Assembly: GCA_030715135.1 (NCBI GenBank)
Contig: JAUYVH010000008.1
Location: 1-64,000, forward strand
Source: Keguizhuia sedimenti
GTDB lineage: Bacteria > Pseudomonadota > Gammaproteobacteria > Burkholderiales > Burkholderiaceae_D
Reading direction: 5' to 3'
Length of the DNA: 64,000 nt
The first letter of the stretch is position 1. Every line of letters starts with the position of its first letter. The position numbers were made by a program, and so were the translations under genes. The notes beneath the pieces are model-generated. The model was not told the DNA's origin and ran no database searches. It saw only the letters and a program-made list of their open reading frames with translations. Shown one piece after another: positions 8,839-17,695 of this stretch.

Positions 8839-9205
8839 AATATTGTTGCAAAATTATCGCAGCAGCTTGCGCATCGATCAATTCGCCGCGTTTTTGCGGA
8901 ATCACTGCCGACGAGTATCGTTCGTCTACCAGCACGATATCCACATTAAACCGGCCATGCAGCTGATTGGCGAACCGGCGGCATCGCGCACTCATTTCAT
9001 GTTCGCTTCCATCCGGATGGCGCGGCAAGCCGACTACACATATTGCCGGACGCCATTCGCTGATCAGCAATGCGATCTCGGCAAACTTGGCATCGTTGGT
9101 CGCTGCAGCGATTGTCGTCAGAGGCTGCGCCTGCCGAATTACGCTGTTGCCGACCGCGACGCCGATACGCTTCAATCCAAAATCGAACCCAAGAACCGTC
9201 TGCAC
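8822..9205 (-). CDS. ruvX: putative Holliday junction resolvase / pre-16S rRNA nuclease RuvX
   Basis: A 127-aa RNase H-like protein of the YqgF family. It starts with LGFDFGLKRIGVAVGN, which holds the first catalytic Asp, has VVGLPRHPDGS in the middle and VDERYSS near the end with the other acidic residues. The family is tied to processing the 5' end of 16S rRNA and to Holliday-junction cleavage. It sits between yqgE (12-base gap) and pyrR (17-base overlap), a pairing common across proteobacteria. Confidence 0.93.
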   Translation of the reverse strand: MQTVLGFDFGLKRIGVAVGNSVIRQAQPLTTIAAATNDAKFAEIALLISEWRPAICVVGLPRHPDGSEHEMSARCRRFANQLHGRFNVDIVLVDERYSSAVIPQKRGELIDAQAAAIILQQYFDEHA

Positions 9206-9217
9206 TGGCAGCCCTTG

Positions 9218-9805
9218 TCAGGCGTGTCCCGCTTCGGCAGTCAGCATCATCGGATCAAATCCCAATAGCCTCACCGCTGCGGCAAAACGCTGCTCGACCG
9301 GCACATCAAAAATAATGGACGGGTCTGCGCGTACCGTCAGCCAGCCGTTCCGGCCGATTTCCTGCTCCAGCTGGCCGGCGCTCCAGCCTGCACATCCCAG
9401 GCTGACCAGAAGCTGCTGCGGCCCAGTGCCGGCAGCGACTGTTTCAAGAATATCCTTGGAAGTTGTCAGTGCAACGTGCTCATTCACGCGCAGCATGGAA
9501 GAAAATTGGCCAACCGGTTCATGCAGCACGAATCCGCGTTCGATCTGCACAGGTCCGCCAAACATCACCGGCCTGGTCACAAGCGGCAAGAGCTTGTGCT
9601 CGATTTCGAGCTTCAGGTCGATTTTATCGAGCAGCGAATCCAGTGTCATGTCCGTGGATTTGTTGATGATGATCCCCAGCGCCCCGTCGGCATTATGTTC
9701 GCAGAGATAAACCACCGTACCACCGAAAATCGGATCGAGCATGGAGGGCATGGCGATCAAAAAATGGTCTTCGAGCTTCAATTCTGGCTTATCCACGGCG
9801 ATCAT
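9218..9805 (-). CDS. yqgE: YqgE/AlgH family protein
   Basis: A 195-aa member of the UPF0301/AlgH family, with LEDHFLIAMPSM near the N-terminus, GGTVVYLCEHNADGALGIIINK next, and SLGCAGWSAGQLEQEI in the C-terminal half. The molecular function is not settled; AlgH affects alginate expression in Pseudomonas. It is the first gene of the yqgE-ruvX-pyrR-pyrB-pyrX run. The upstream gap to the divergent photolyase holds a perfect 16-base inverted repeat at 9901-9940. Confidence 0.93.
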   Translation of the reverse strand: MIAVDKPELKLEDHFLIAMPSMLDPIFGGTVVYLCEHNADGALGIIINKSTDMTLDSLLDKIDLKLEIEHKLLPLVTRPVMFGGPVQIERGFVLHEPVGQFSSMLRVNEHVALTTSKDILETVAAGTGPQQLLVSLGCAGWSAGQLEQEIGRNGWLTVRADPSIIFDVPVEQRFAAAVRLLGFDPMMLTAEAGHA

Positions 9806-9900
9806 GAATTAACATTCCAGTTAAACTGCTGGGTTGGATCAAATGGGCAGCTACGCTTTTATCCTGCGCGGTGGGCATTTTATCATTTATGCCAGCCCTT

Positions 9901-9940
9901 AGAGCCTGTCCCGGCAAGCTGTCCTGCCGGGACAGGCTCT
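9901..9940. repeat. perfect 16-base inverted repeat between yqgE and phrB
   Basis: AGAGCCTGTCCCGGCA at 9901-9916 is the exact reverse complement of 9925-9940, with an 8-base loop. It lies between two divergent genes, so it is not at the end of either. No T-run follows on either strand, which argues against a simple terminator. It may be an mRNA leader hairpin of the yqgE operon, an operator, or a dispersed palindromic repeat. Confidence 0.85.
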
Positions 9941-10044
9941 AATTCTTGACTCTGTTTGGTTTGAAAGGTTCTGCGCATCGGGAGCATGCAGTGTCGCCCT
10001 CCTACATGCATTACTGCAATAATCCATTTCCTTTTTGCTTTCCC

Positions 10045-11577
10045 ATGACTCAATCCGCAGCGACCGATTTCGATACTTCCCTAGTCTGGTTCCGTCGCGA
10101 CTTGCGCCTGTACGACCATGCCGCGCTCTATCAGGCGCTAAGGAAAAGCAAGGCTGTATTTTGTGTTTTCGTATTTGACAAGGCGATTCTTAATGGCTTG
10201 CCCGCAGAAGACCGCCGGGTGGCCTTCATCCACGCCAGTTTGCTGGAACTTGACGCCGAACTCCGGAAGGCAGGCAGCGCCCTGATCGTGCTCCACGATG
10301 ATGCGGTTTCCGCGATTCCCAGGCTCGCATCCCGCTTGGGTGCGCGAGCCGTCTTTGCCAACCGTGATTACGAACCCGGGGCCAAGGAGCGCGATGCGCA
10401 GGTTACATGCGCGCTTGAGGCACAAGGACAACAGTTGATCAGCTTTAAGGATCAGGTAATATTTGAAACGGACGAGGTCTTGTCGCTGGCTGGGAAGCCA
10501 TTTTCCGTCTTCACACCGTATAAAAGAGCATGGTTGAAAAAATTATTGCCGGAACCCGGCTGGCATTCCGACGATCTGCTTTCTTATCCGGTTGATCAGC
10601 ATGCCGACCGATTTGCACGGCTGCCGTTTTCCGTTACCGCTCGGGTTCCGTCACTGGACGAAATTGGCTTTAAAACGCCAGTTGCCATCGGAACCGACTT
10701 TTCTGCCGGCATGGCAAGTGCCACAAAATCCCTGGACGCATTTGCTGCACGCATTGCAGCGTATGATCATGACCGCGATTTTCCCGCAATTGACGGCACA
10801 TCAAGGCTGTCGGTGCATCTTCGCTTCGGCACGCTTTCCATTCGCGCGGCAGTACGGCGGGCAGTGGAACTGATGCGTACCGGCGAAGGCGCCAATGGTG
10901 CCGCCACGTGGCTTTCCGAGCTGATCTGGCGTGAATTTTTCAGCATGATCATGCACCACCATCCCCATGTCGCGACACAGGCCTTCAAGCCGGAATACGA
11001 CCGCATTACATGGGAAGGAGGTGAAACCGCCGAACGTCTTTTCCATGCATGGTGTCACGGCCAAACCGGCTATCCGCTGGTCGATGCGGCAATGTTGCAA
11101 CTGAACCGGACCGGCTTCATGCATAACCGCCTGCGCATGCTGACCGCATCCTTTCTGGTCAAGGATCTCGGCACCGACTGGCGCTGGGGCGAGCGCTATT
11201 TTGCTGAAAAGCTGATCGACTTCGACCTTGCGTCCAACAACGGCGGCTGGCAATGGGTCGCTTCTTCCGGGTGCGATGCACAGCCGTATTTCCGGATTTT
11301 CAACCCGGTCACGCAGTCGCAGAGATTCGATCCGGACGGGACATTCATCCGTCGCTATCTGCCGGCCCTGAAAAAACTGGATGCCAGGGAAATTCATGCG
11401 CCATGGCTGCTTTCTTCTTCTCGCCTGCAGGATGCAGGAATTTGCCTCGATCGGGATTATCCTGCGCCTCTGATTGATCATGCCCAGGCGCGGCAGCGCA
11501 CCCTGGAACGCTATGCTGTGGTCAAATCGTCTTCCCCAACCCCATCGGTCAGATTGACATACCAATCTGAAGGGTAG
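10045..11577 (+). CDS. phrB: deoxyribodipyrimidine photolyase
   Basis: A 510-aa light-driven DNA repair flavoprotein of the class I cyclobutane pyrimidine dimer photolyase group. The N-terminal antenna domain begins SLVWFRRDLRLYDH. The C-terminal FAD domain has RLSVHLRFGTLS, WLSELIWREFF, GYPLVDAAM, MHNRLRM and the strongly conserved NNGGWQWVASSGCDA, then PYFRIFNP. I chose ATG 10045 because MTQSAATDFDTSLVWFRRDL fits family N-termini; the frame is open upstream to 9946 but codes an odd Cys/Phe-rich stretch. A bidirectional terminator follows. Confidence 0.94.
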   Translation: MTQSAATDFDTSLVWFRRDLRLYDHAALYQALRKSKAVFCVFVFDKAILNGLPAEDRRVAFIHASLLELDAELRKAGSALIVLHDDAVSAIPRLASRLGARAVFANRDYEPGAKERDAQVTCALEAQGQQLISFKDQVIFETDEVLSLAGKPFSVFTPYKRAWLKKLLPEPGWHSDDLLSYPVDQHADRFARLPFSVTARVPSLDEIGFKTPVAIGTDFSAGMASATKSLDAFAARIAAYDHDRDFPAIDGTSRLSVHLRFGTLSIRAAVRRAVELMRTGEGANGAATWLSELIWREFFSMIMHHHPHVATQAFKPEYDRITWEGGETAERLFHAWCHGQTGYPLVDAAMLQLNRTGFMHNRLRMLTASFLVKDLGTDWRWGERYFAEKLIDFDLASNNGGWQWVASSGCDAQPYFRIFNPVTQSQRFDPDGTFIRRYLPALKKLDAREIHAPWLLSSSRLQDAGICLDRDYPAPLIDHAQARQRTLERYAVVKSSSPTPSVRLTYQSEG

Positions 11578-11603
11578 GCACAGCGCAGTCATGAGCAGGA
11601 AAT

Positions 11604-11631
11604 AAAAAAGCCCGCTTGCGCGGGCTTTTTT
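11604..11631. terminator. bidirectional intrinsic terminator between phrB and chpA
   Basis: The stem GCCCGC/GCGGGC (11610-11615, 11620-11625) has a 4-base loop and is flanked by A6 on the left and T6 on the right, so it works in both directions. It lies between the convergent ends of the photolyase gene (11577) and the chemotaxis kinase gene (11644). Confidence 0.9.
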
Positions 11632-11643
11632 AGATTCGCCGAT

Positions 11644-14600
11644 TTATGCGACCGGCTCTGTCTTGTTCACAAAACCAGCTACGTGCTTAAGCAACTCGCT
11701 TTCCTGGTAGGGCTTGCCCAGATATTCGTTCACGCCCAGTTCCATTGCATAGTTGCGATGCTTGGCTGCAGTGCGGGAAGTGATCATGATGATCGCAATA
11801 TGGCGGGTACGTTCGTCGTTGCGGACGTTACGCGTCAGGTCGAAACCGTCCATGCGCGGCATTTCGATATCGACCAGCATGACGTCTGGCGTAACGGACT
11901 GCAATTGCTCAAGCGCGTCCACGCCGTCTTTTGCAAGCACCACCTGATATCCTTCCCGCGACAGGAAGCGTTGTGTCACGCGGCGTACCGTCAGCGAATC
12001 GTCTACCACCATGACGATATGCTGCGTACGTAATCCCTGCACCGGTTGTGCGCTTGACTTGCTCGGCACCTGGGAAGCCATTTCCGCAACCGCACCCATT
12101 TCGGCTGGCGCATCGGACGGCAGCAGGCGTGGCGCACGCACTTCTTCCTGCAATTCGCGGTGTGCAAGCTGCACCGGATTCAGGATCAGCACAATTTCTC
12201 CCGAACCCAGCACCGTTGCTCCGGCAATGCCGAGCATACGCGCCAGTTGCGGTCCGATATTCTTCACCACCACTTCGCGGTTGCCGGCGATTTGGTCTAC
12301 GTGAATCGCGGTGCGTTCGCTGCCGCTCTTCAAGATCACTACCGGCGAATATTGCTGCGCAATCGGCGAAGCCGTCTTATCGCCCAGCAGAGCCGACAGA
12401 TAGTAGAGCGGCACCCGGTTGCCCTGCCACATGATGGCGCCGTCGTTATAGGCGGCTGCCAGCGGATTCGCCCTCAACTGCTGCACTTGTTCGACCAGTA
12501 CTGATGGGAGCGCATAGCTTCTTCCCCCGGTCGACACCAGAACCACTTGGGTGACCGCAAGCGTCAACGGCAGGCGGATGGTAAAGCGCGCACCCTTACC
12601 CTGCTCGCTCTCAATGGAAATTCGTCCGCCCAGCGAAGCGGCTTCGGCCCGAACCACGTCCATGCCTACACCTCGCCCGGCCAGCTCGGTGACTTCCTGT
12701 GCAGTGGAAAATCCCGGATGGAAAATCATGTCCTGCAATTCGGCCACCGAAACATCCTTGTCGTCGGCCAGCAAGCCGACTGTCCTGGCCTTCTCCCGGA
12801 TCCGGTTCAGGTTCAGGCCCTGGCCGTCGTCGGAAAACTGCATGACGACTTCATTGCCCTCTTGCCGGATTTCGATCAACAATTCGCCGATCTCGGCCTT
12901 GCCTGAAGCAATGCGCGCTTCCCGGGACTCGATGCCGTGCACAATTGCATTGCGTAGCAGATGCTCGAACGGCCCTGCCATTTTTTCAAGCACGCCGCGG
13001 TCGATCTCGACACTGCCGCCGCGAATGTCCAGGTTAACCCGTTTATCGAGTTCCTTCGAAGCCTGCCGCGTAACGCGGTAGAGCCGCTCCGAGATGCTGG
13101 CAAATTGCACCATGCGCACGCGCATCAGGTCCTGCTGCAATTCGCGGGTCAAGCGTGCCTGGGCGGTCAGGTCCTCCGTTGCGCCATCGACTGTCCGCAG
13201 CAGATTTTGCTGCACGGTTGCAACGTCGTTGACGCTCTCGGCCATGCTTCGCGTCAGCTCCTGAAGACGCGTAAAGCGATCGAATTCAAGCGGATCGAAT
13301 TCACGGTCCGCCGCATGCGCCATTTGCGACGCAATCTGTGTCTCTGCCTGAATCTCGATTTCGCGCAATTGCGTACGCAGACGGGAAACGTTTTCCGTCA
13401 ACTCGCCTAAGGACTGGCGTAGCGTATCAACCTCGGTTTCAACCTTGGAACGCGAAATCGACACTTCACCGGCCTGGTTGACCAGACGGTCCAGAATGTC
13501 CGCCCTGACCCTGACCTGTGGAACCGGTGCAGCAGGGACGGCACCTTGACCTTGGCCTGCAGCCACGATCGGGGTCGACTCTATTCGTGCCTGAACTGCA
13601 GGAACCAAGGCATCGGATTTCGGTTCTTCAGCCGCCTTTCCGACGTTTTCCAAGCCTGCCATGCCGAAATTGATGATCGGTTTTTGCCGGCTCGGGTCAG
13701 GATCGCGCAACTGATCGAACATATACAAGCCGAGATCGAGTCGGCTGAGTAATTCATCGATTGCCTCGGCGGTAGGCGTACCAAGCCTTGTAATTTGCTC
13801 GATTCTTGTTTCCAGGACGTGCATATGCTGACCGAGCTCCATTGCACCGGCCATCCTTGCACTGCCTTTGATGGTATGCAAATTGCGCAACAACATTTGT
13901 ACCGTTGCCGTATCGGAAGGATTTTGTTGCCAGGTACGCAGTTGTTGCTCCATCTGCGGCAGAATGTCCCTGCCTTCCTCAAGAAACACCGGAAGCAAGT
14001 CTGCATCCAGCTCATCTTTGATAAGGACTGCATTTTCGCCAAGCGCCACTTGTGCTGAGTGAGATGTGTGATGAACCGCTGTGACAGCGCTCGGCTGATC
14101 GGCTTCGATTCGGCCAATATCCTGCTCATATGCGCTTGGCTGGAGGAGAACAGTTTCCTGTTTCGGCAATTCTTCTACAGGATCGTGGGCTTCCCAGGCA
14201 GGCTCAGAAACCGGTACTGCAACAATCTCCTCCGGCTCCAGTGAAGCATCGGCAAACTTCGGCAACCCGGACTGCACTTCATTGGCGTCGTTACCTGCGC
14301 GAGCGGAAACCTGCTGCAGGAGATCTTGCAATTGCTGGACCTGTAACGGCTCGTGCTGCGGCATTTCATCCAGCGCAAATTTCTCCAACATGAATGTCAA
14401 GCATTCGACGCTTTTATCCAGCGCATCGAATTCATGCATCAAGGGTTTGACCGATTTGCGCGCCATGGTTTGCAAGACCATTTCCAGGGCATGCGCAACC
14501 TGGTACAAGGAATCCAATCCGACGGTGGCCGAGCTGCCGGCAAGCGAATGCGCAGCATGCACGGCCAGAATGTTGACATTGCGCTCCGGCTCCTGCCTCC

Positions 14601-17586
14601 ATTCGGCAAAGTCCCTGGTCAGCAAGCGCACCAGGTCATCTGTTTCGGCAAGATAGATATTGTGCAAAGGCAGGCTGATTTCGACATCGCCGATACGCTT
14701 CACATTGGCATCGCGCTGCTGCTCGACCGGCCGTACTTGCGGAATGTCATTTAGCGCGGCAAGCGATGTCGGCGCAAAGTTATCGACTCCCTCTTCCGGC
14801 AGCGGCACTTCAATTTCAGAAGAAACGGGCAAACCCATTTCCACGAATTCGGCACTGGATTCAAGTGCCGCCAAATCCTCGTCGAGAAGCGGCACTTCCC
14901 CGGAATTCATCTGCATGTCGAACGCATGCAGGGGTACGTCATCCTGCTGTACATCCAGTGGCGGCAACGAGATTTGCTCCGGGTTTTCGTTATCGAAACC
15001 CTCATCAGTCACGCTTAAATCTTCAGCCGCCGTCTCGTCGTAAAAAAAGTCCTCGCCCTGCTTTACCCTGGCTGCGGCTGCAATCACCGCATCCGGAGTC
15101 CGGTGCGAGTGGCCCGAATTGATGAGGTCATTGACCCATGCTTCCAGGACATCGGCTGCTTTCTCAATCAGCCCATACAGATTCGGGGAGCCGCCCTGGC
15201 CGTCGGACAAACGAAGATTCAATACCTGTTCAATGCTCCATGCTGCCTCGCCAAAGGCATTAAGGCCTACCATTCGACCGCTTCCTTTCAGGGTATGAAA
15301 GGAACGGCGCAAGGTTGTCATATGATCCTGGCTTTGCGGCTCGTTGCGCAATTGCGGCAAGGTCTGCCTGATGCAATCAAGCACCTCTTGCGCCTCGCCC
15401 AAAAATATTTCCAGCAATTCTGCGTCGATGGCTTCGTCGCTTACCGGAACAGCCGCGGGCGTTGACACAGACTCCCGGACAGCAGTCGCAGGGATTTGCG
15501 CAGCAGTCGCGGAAACGATTTCCGCCAAAGTGTCTTCGGTCGGGGAAAAATCCGGGCTTTCCAGGATTTCGATTGCGGCCTGTGCCCGATGGTCCGCCTC
15601 CGCATCCTCCACCAGAGCGGCATCGGAGCGAACCCGCAGCAGCGATTCCTTCAATTGATCCTGAAGCGATTCATTGCCTGGCTCGGCAACCAGTGAGCGC
15701 GCGAGTTCGGCCGAGCGCTGCTGTTGCTGCGCCAGGTCTTCTTCTACTGTCGGGAAAGCAAGCGTGCTGTTGATGGCGGCCGATTCGGAACCTTTCGAGG
15801 TCGGAGCCGGCAACTCCGCCTCGTCAAGGACAAAAGGGACGTTGTCGTCATGTCCCTCCTCTAGCAAGTTTGCCTGGAAAACACCCAGCTTTTCATCGAA
15901 TACGAAACGCTTCCTGCCGGTTTCGGCTGACAATTGCAAGGTCTCGATGAAGAAGCTCAACGCACCGATATTCTGCGCTACGCGCTGCAACGAGTGCTGA
16001 TCAGGCGCTGTGTCGGCATCGGCCTCTTCAAATCGCCGAATCTCCGAGCGCACATGCTTGATTGCATTGGTGGCATCTTCCTGATCGAGGATAGACATGG
16101 CTCCTTCGATCTGGTGCAGCACCGAATCGATCGTAGCAAGCATGGTGCGCTTGGCCGGATTGCTGAAATATTCATCCAGCATTTTCTCGACCTGCGCCAG
16201 GCTGGCCTGCATTTCTGCGGCAAGCACAGCCATAGTTTGCCGCTGTTGCGCTTGCCTGGACATGTCATCCAGCCAGTCAGCTTTTGCCGAAGGCACTTCG
16301 CCGACAACAATGGAAAGCAGGCGTGCGGTCATGGCGTCGGCCTTTTCCGAGAAATCTTCGGACAAGCGGCTTGGATAGTTCAGCGCATTCTCGACAAACA
16401 AAAGGCTTGCAGCAATTTCCAAGCCCAGGCTTTCGCCTGGATTGGCATGCGCCGCATGGCGAGCGATCCCGCTTAACTCCCGCAGCAGTTTGGAGAGCGA
16501 TGGGGAATTAAGGTGCGAACCTGCTTCAGCAAGCTTCGCCATATCCTGCTCAAACTGTTGCGCCGCACTGACATCACCGCCGGCAATGCGGTTCCATCGG
16601 CCTTTCGCATTGGCCAGTTCTTCCTTGGCGAGCGTCAATGCCTCCGCATTAATTTGCGCATAATGCTTTTGCCGGTAATCGGGGGGCACCATGCCATGCA
16701 AGCGGAACGCTGTTCGAATTTGCTGCACGCGCGGCGGAAGATCCTGATCGATGGCACCGGCGATAAAGAACAATGCGTCGCGCAAAATGCGCTCCGAAAT
16801 GCCGGCGGAACCTTCGCTCAGGCGCCGGATTTGCAGGTTAATGCGCGCAAATAACTGTTTGACGTAAAGCTCGTTCTTGATTTTTCCAGCCAATACTGCT
16901 TCGGCCAATCCATGCATTACCCACCAGAATGTGCGTGCTTGCTGGCTGGTTTGCGCACCTTCGATTTCGGCCAGGGCTTTTTGCATGACCGTCAAGCTTG
17001 TGCCTTCTGCCGTCTGATCGCTGGATTTGAGAACCGACAACAGCGCCTTTTCGAAGTGTTGACGCAAGGCGGCATAGTTGGGCGTAGCGGCGGTTGGGGC
17101 GGCCGCCAATTGCAGCTGGACCGACAGGTTAGGGAAGAACAGGTCGGAAGGATGGATTTTTTCCGCCCCCCTCAACTCCATCAATGAGCGATAGTAAGGA
17201 AACAGGCGCACCGGTTGATGCGACGCACCGGCCAGCAATTCCTCGAGATATTCAACGACTGCCTGAAAACTGTCCGACAAGGTGCTGCAGAGCTCCGCAT
17301 TCAGTGCGACAGCGCCGGATTCCATTCGCGTGAGAATATCCTCGATCGCTTCCGTGATGGCCGGCACACCGTCGATATCGACAATCTGCAATGCGCCGTG
17401 CGCCTGATGCAAATATGCCTTGGCTTGCCGTATCGATGTTGTCTGCGACTCGCTATCCTGTGCAAGTGCATCCTGTACAGCAGTCTTGGAACGAGACAAT
17501 GCTTCGCGGATTTCACCCATTACCCAGGACAATGGCCCGATATCGAAGCTTGTCCGTGCGCCTGGCACGGAAGAAGGGGTAGTCAT
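11644..17586 (-). CDS. chpA: type IV pilus chemotaxis hybrid histidine kinase ChpA/PilL
   Basis: A giant 1980-aa CheA-like kinase of the twitching-motility Chp system. Two canonical Hpt phosphotransfer sites are seen, H764 (HTLKG) and H1237 (HTIKG). Degenerate Hpt-like sites appear at H60 (HQAHG), H491 (HQIEG) and H1013 (HSLAG), where the usual Lys is missing. Next come the dimerisation segment (about 1350-1450), the ATPase core with N1546 (LLRNAIVHGIES), DDGQGL and GRGVGMDVV, a CheW-like domain (about 1640-1780), and a C-terminal receiver with Asp1906 (VDIEMPRMDG) and Lys1958 (GKPYQ). Acidic, Pro/Glu-rich linkers separate the Hpt blocks. It is the last gene of pilG-H-I-J-chpA, 109 bases after pilJ behind a terminator-like hairpin. 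It presumably phosphorylates PilG and PilH. Confidence 0.95.
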   Translation of the reverse strand: MTTPSSVPGARTSFDIGPLSWVMGEIREALSRSKTAVQDALAQDSESQTTSIRQAKAYLHQAHGALQIVDIDGVPAITEAIEDILTRMESGAVALNAELCSTLSDSFQAVVEYLEELLAGASHQPVRLFPYYRSLMELRGAEKIHPSDLFFPNLSVQLQLAAAPTAATPNYAALRQHFEKALLSVLKSSDQTAEGTSLTVMQKALAEIEGAQTSQQARTFWWVMHGLAEAVLAGKIKNELYVKQLFARINLQIRRLSEGSAGISERILRDALFFIAGAIDQDLPPRVQQIRTAFRLHGMVPPDYRQKHYAQINAEALTLAKEELANAKGRWNRIAGGDVSAAQQFEQDMAKLAEAGSHLNSPSLSKLLRELSGIARHAAHANPGESLGLEIAASLLFVENALNYPSRLSEDFSEKADAMTARLLSIVVGEVPSAKADWLDDMSRQAQQRQTMAVLAAEMQASLAQVEKMLDEYFSNPAKRTMLATIDSVLHQIEGAMSILDQEDATNAIKHVRSEIRRFEEADADTAPDQHSLQRVAQNIGALSFFIETLQLSAETGRKRFVFDEKLGVFQANLLEEGHDDNVPFVLDEAELPAPTSKGSESAAINSTLAFPTVEEDLAQQQQRSAELARSLVAEPGNESLQDQLKESLLRVRSDAALVEDAEADHRAQAAIEILESPDFSPTEDTLAEIVSATAAQIPATAVRESVSTPAAVPVSDEAIDAELLEIFLGEAQEVLDCIRQTLPQLRNEPQSQDHMTTLRRSFHTLKGSGRMVGLNAFGEAAWSIEQVLNLRLSDGQGGSPNLYGLIEKAADVLEAWVNDLINSGHSHRTPDAVIAAAARVKQGEDFFYDETAAEDLSVTDEGFDNENPEQISLPPLDVQQDDVPLHAFDMQMNSGEVPLLDEDLAALESSAEFVEMGLPVSSEIEVPLPEEGVDNFAPTSLAALNDIPQVRPVEQQRDANVKRIGDVEISLPLHNIYLAETDDLVRLLTRDFAEWRQEPERNVNILAVHAAHSLAGSSATVGLDSLYQVAHALEMVLQTMARKSVKPLMHEFDALDKSVECLTFMLEKFALDEMPQHEPLQVQQLQDLLQQVSARAGNDANEVQSGLPKFADASLEPEEIVAVPVSEPAWEAHDPVEELPKQETVLLQPSAYEQDIGRIEADQPSAVTAVHHTSHSAQVALGENAVLIKDELDADLLPVFLEEGRDILPQMEQQLRTWQQNPSDTATVQMLLRNLHTIKGSARMAGAMELGQHMHVLETRIEQITRLGTPTAEAIDELLSRLDLGLYMFDQLRDPDPSRQKPIINFGMAGLENVGKAAEEPKSDALVPAVQARIESTPIVAAGQGQGAVPAAPVPQVRVRADILDRLVNQAGEVSISRSKVETEVDTLRQSLGELTENVSRLRTQLREIEIQAETQIASQMAHAADREFDPLEFDRFTRLQELTRSMAESVNDVATVQQNLLRTVDGATEDLTAQARLTRELQQDLMRVRMVQFASISERLYRVTRQASKELDKRVNLDIRGGSVEIDRGVLEKMAGPFEHLLRNAIVHGIESREARIASGKAEIGELLIEIRQEGNEVVMQFSDDGQGLNLNRIREKARTVGLLADDKDVSVAELQDMIFHPGFSTAQEVTELAGRGVGMDVVRAEAASLGGRISIESEQGKGARFTIRLPLTLAVTQVVLVSTGGRSYALPSVLVEQVQQLRANPLAAAYNDGAIMWQGNRVPLYYLSALLGDKTASPIAQQYSPVVILKSGSERTAIHVDQIAGNREVVVKNIGPQLARMLGIAGATVLGSGEIVLILNPVQLAHRELQEEVRAPRLLPSDAPAEMGAVAEMASQVPSKSSAQPVQGLRTQHIVMVVDDSLTVRRVTQRFLSREGYQVVLAKDGVDALEQLQSVTPDVMLVDIEMPRMDGFDLTRNVRNDERTRHIAIIMITSRTAAKHRNYAMELGVNEYLGKPYQESELLKHVAGFVNKTEPVA

Positions 17587-17602
17587 GACAGCCTCATTGA
17601 TT

Positions 17603-17634
17603 CAAAAGAAGGCGAGTCCACGCATGGACTCGCC
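17603..17634 (-). terminator. terminator-like hairpin between pilJ and chpA
   Basis: A perfect 10-base stem GGCGAGTCCA/TGGACTCGCC (17611-17620, 17625-17634) with a 4-base loop. Read on the minus strand it is followed by TTCTTTTG. This looks like a weak intrinsic terminator or processing hairpin inside the pil-chp operon, and would lower chpA expression relative to pilJ. Confidence 0.6.
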
Positions 17635-17695
17635 GTCATATATAAGTGCCGTATCAGCATGGAAATCCAGCGAGCTGAGGAACAACACCCTTTTA

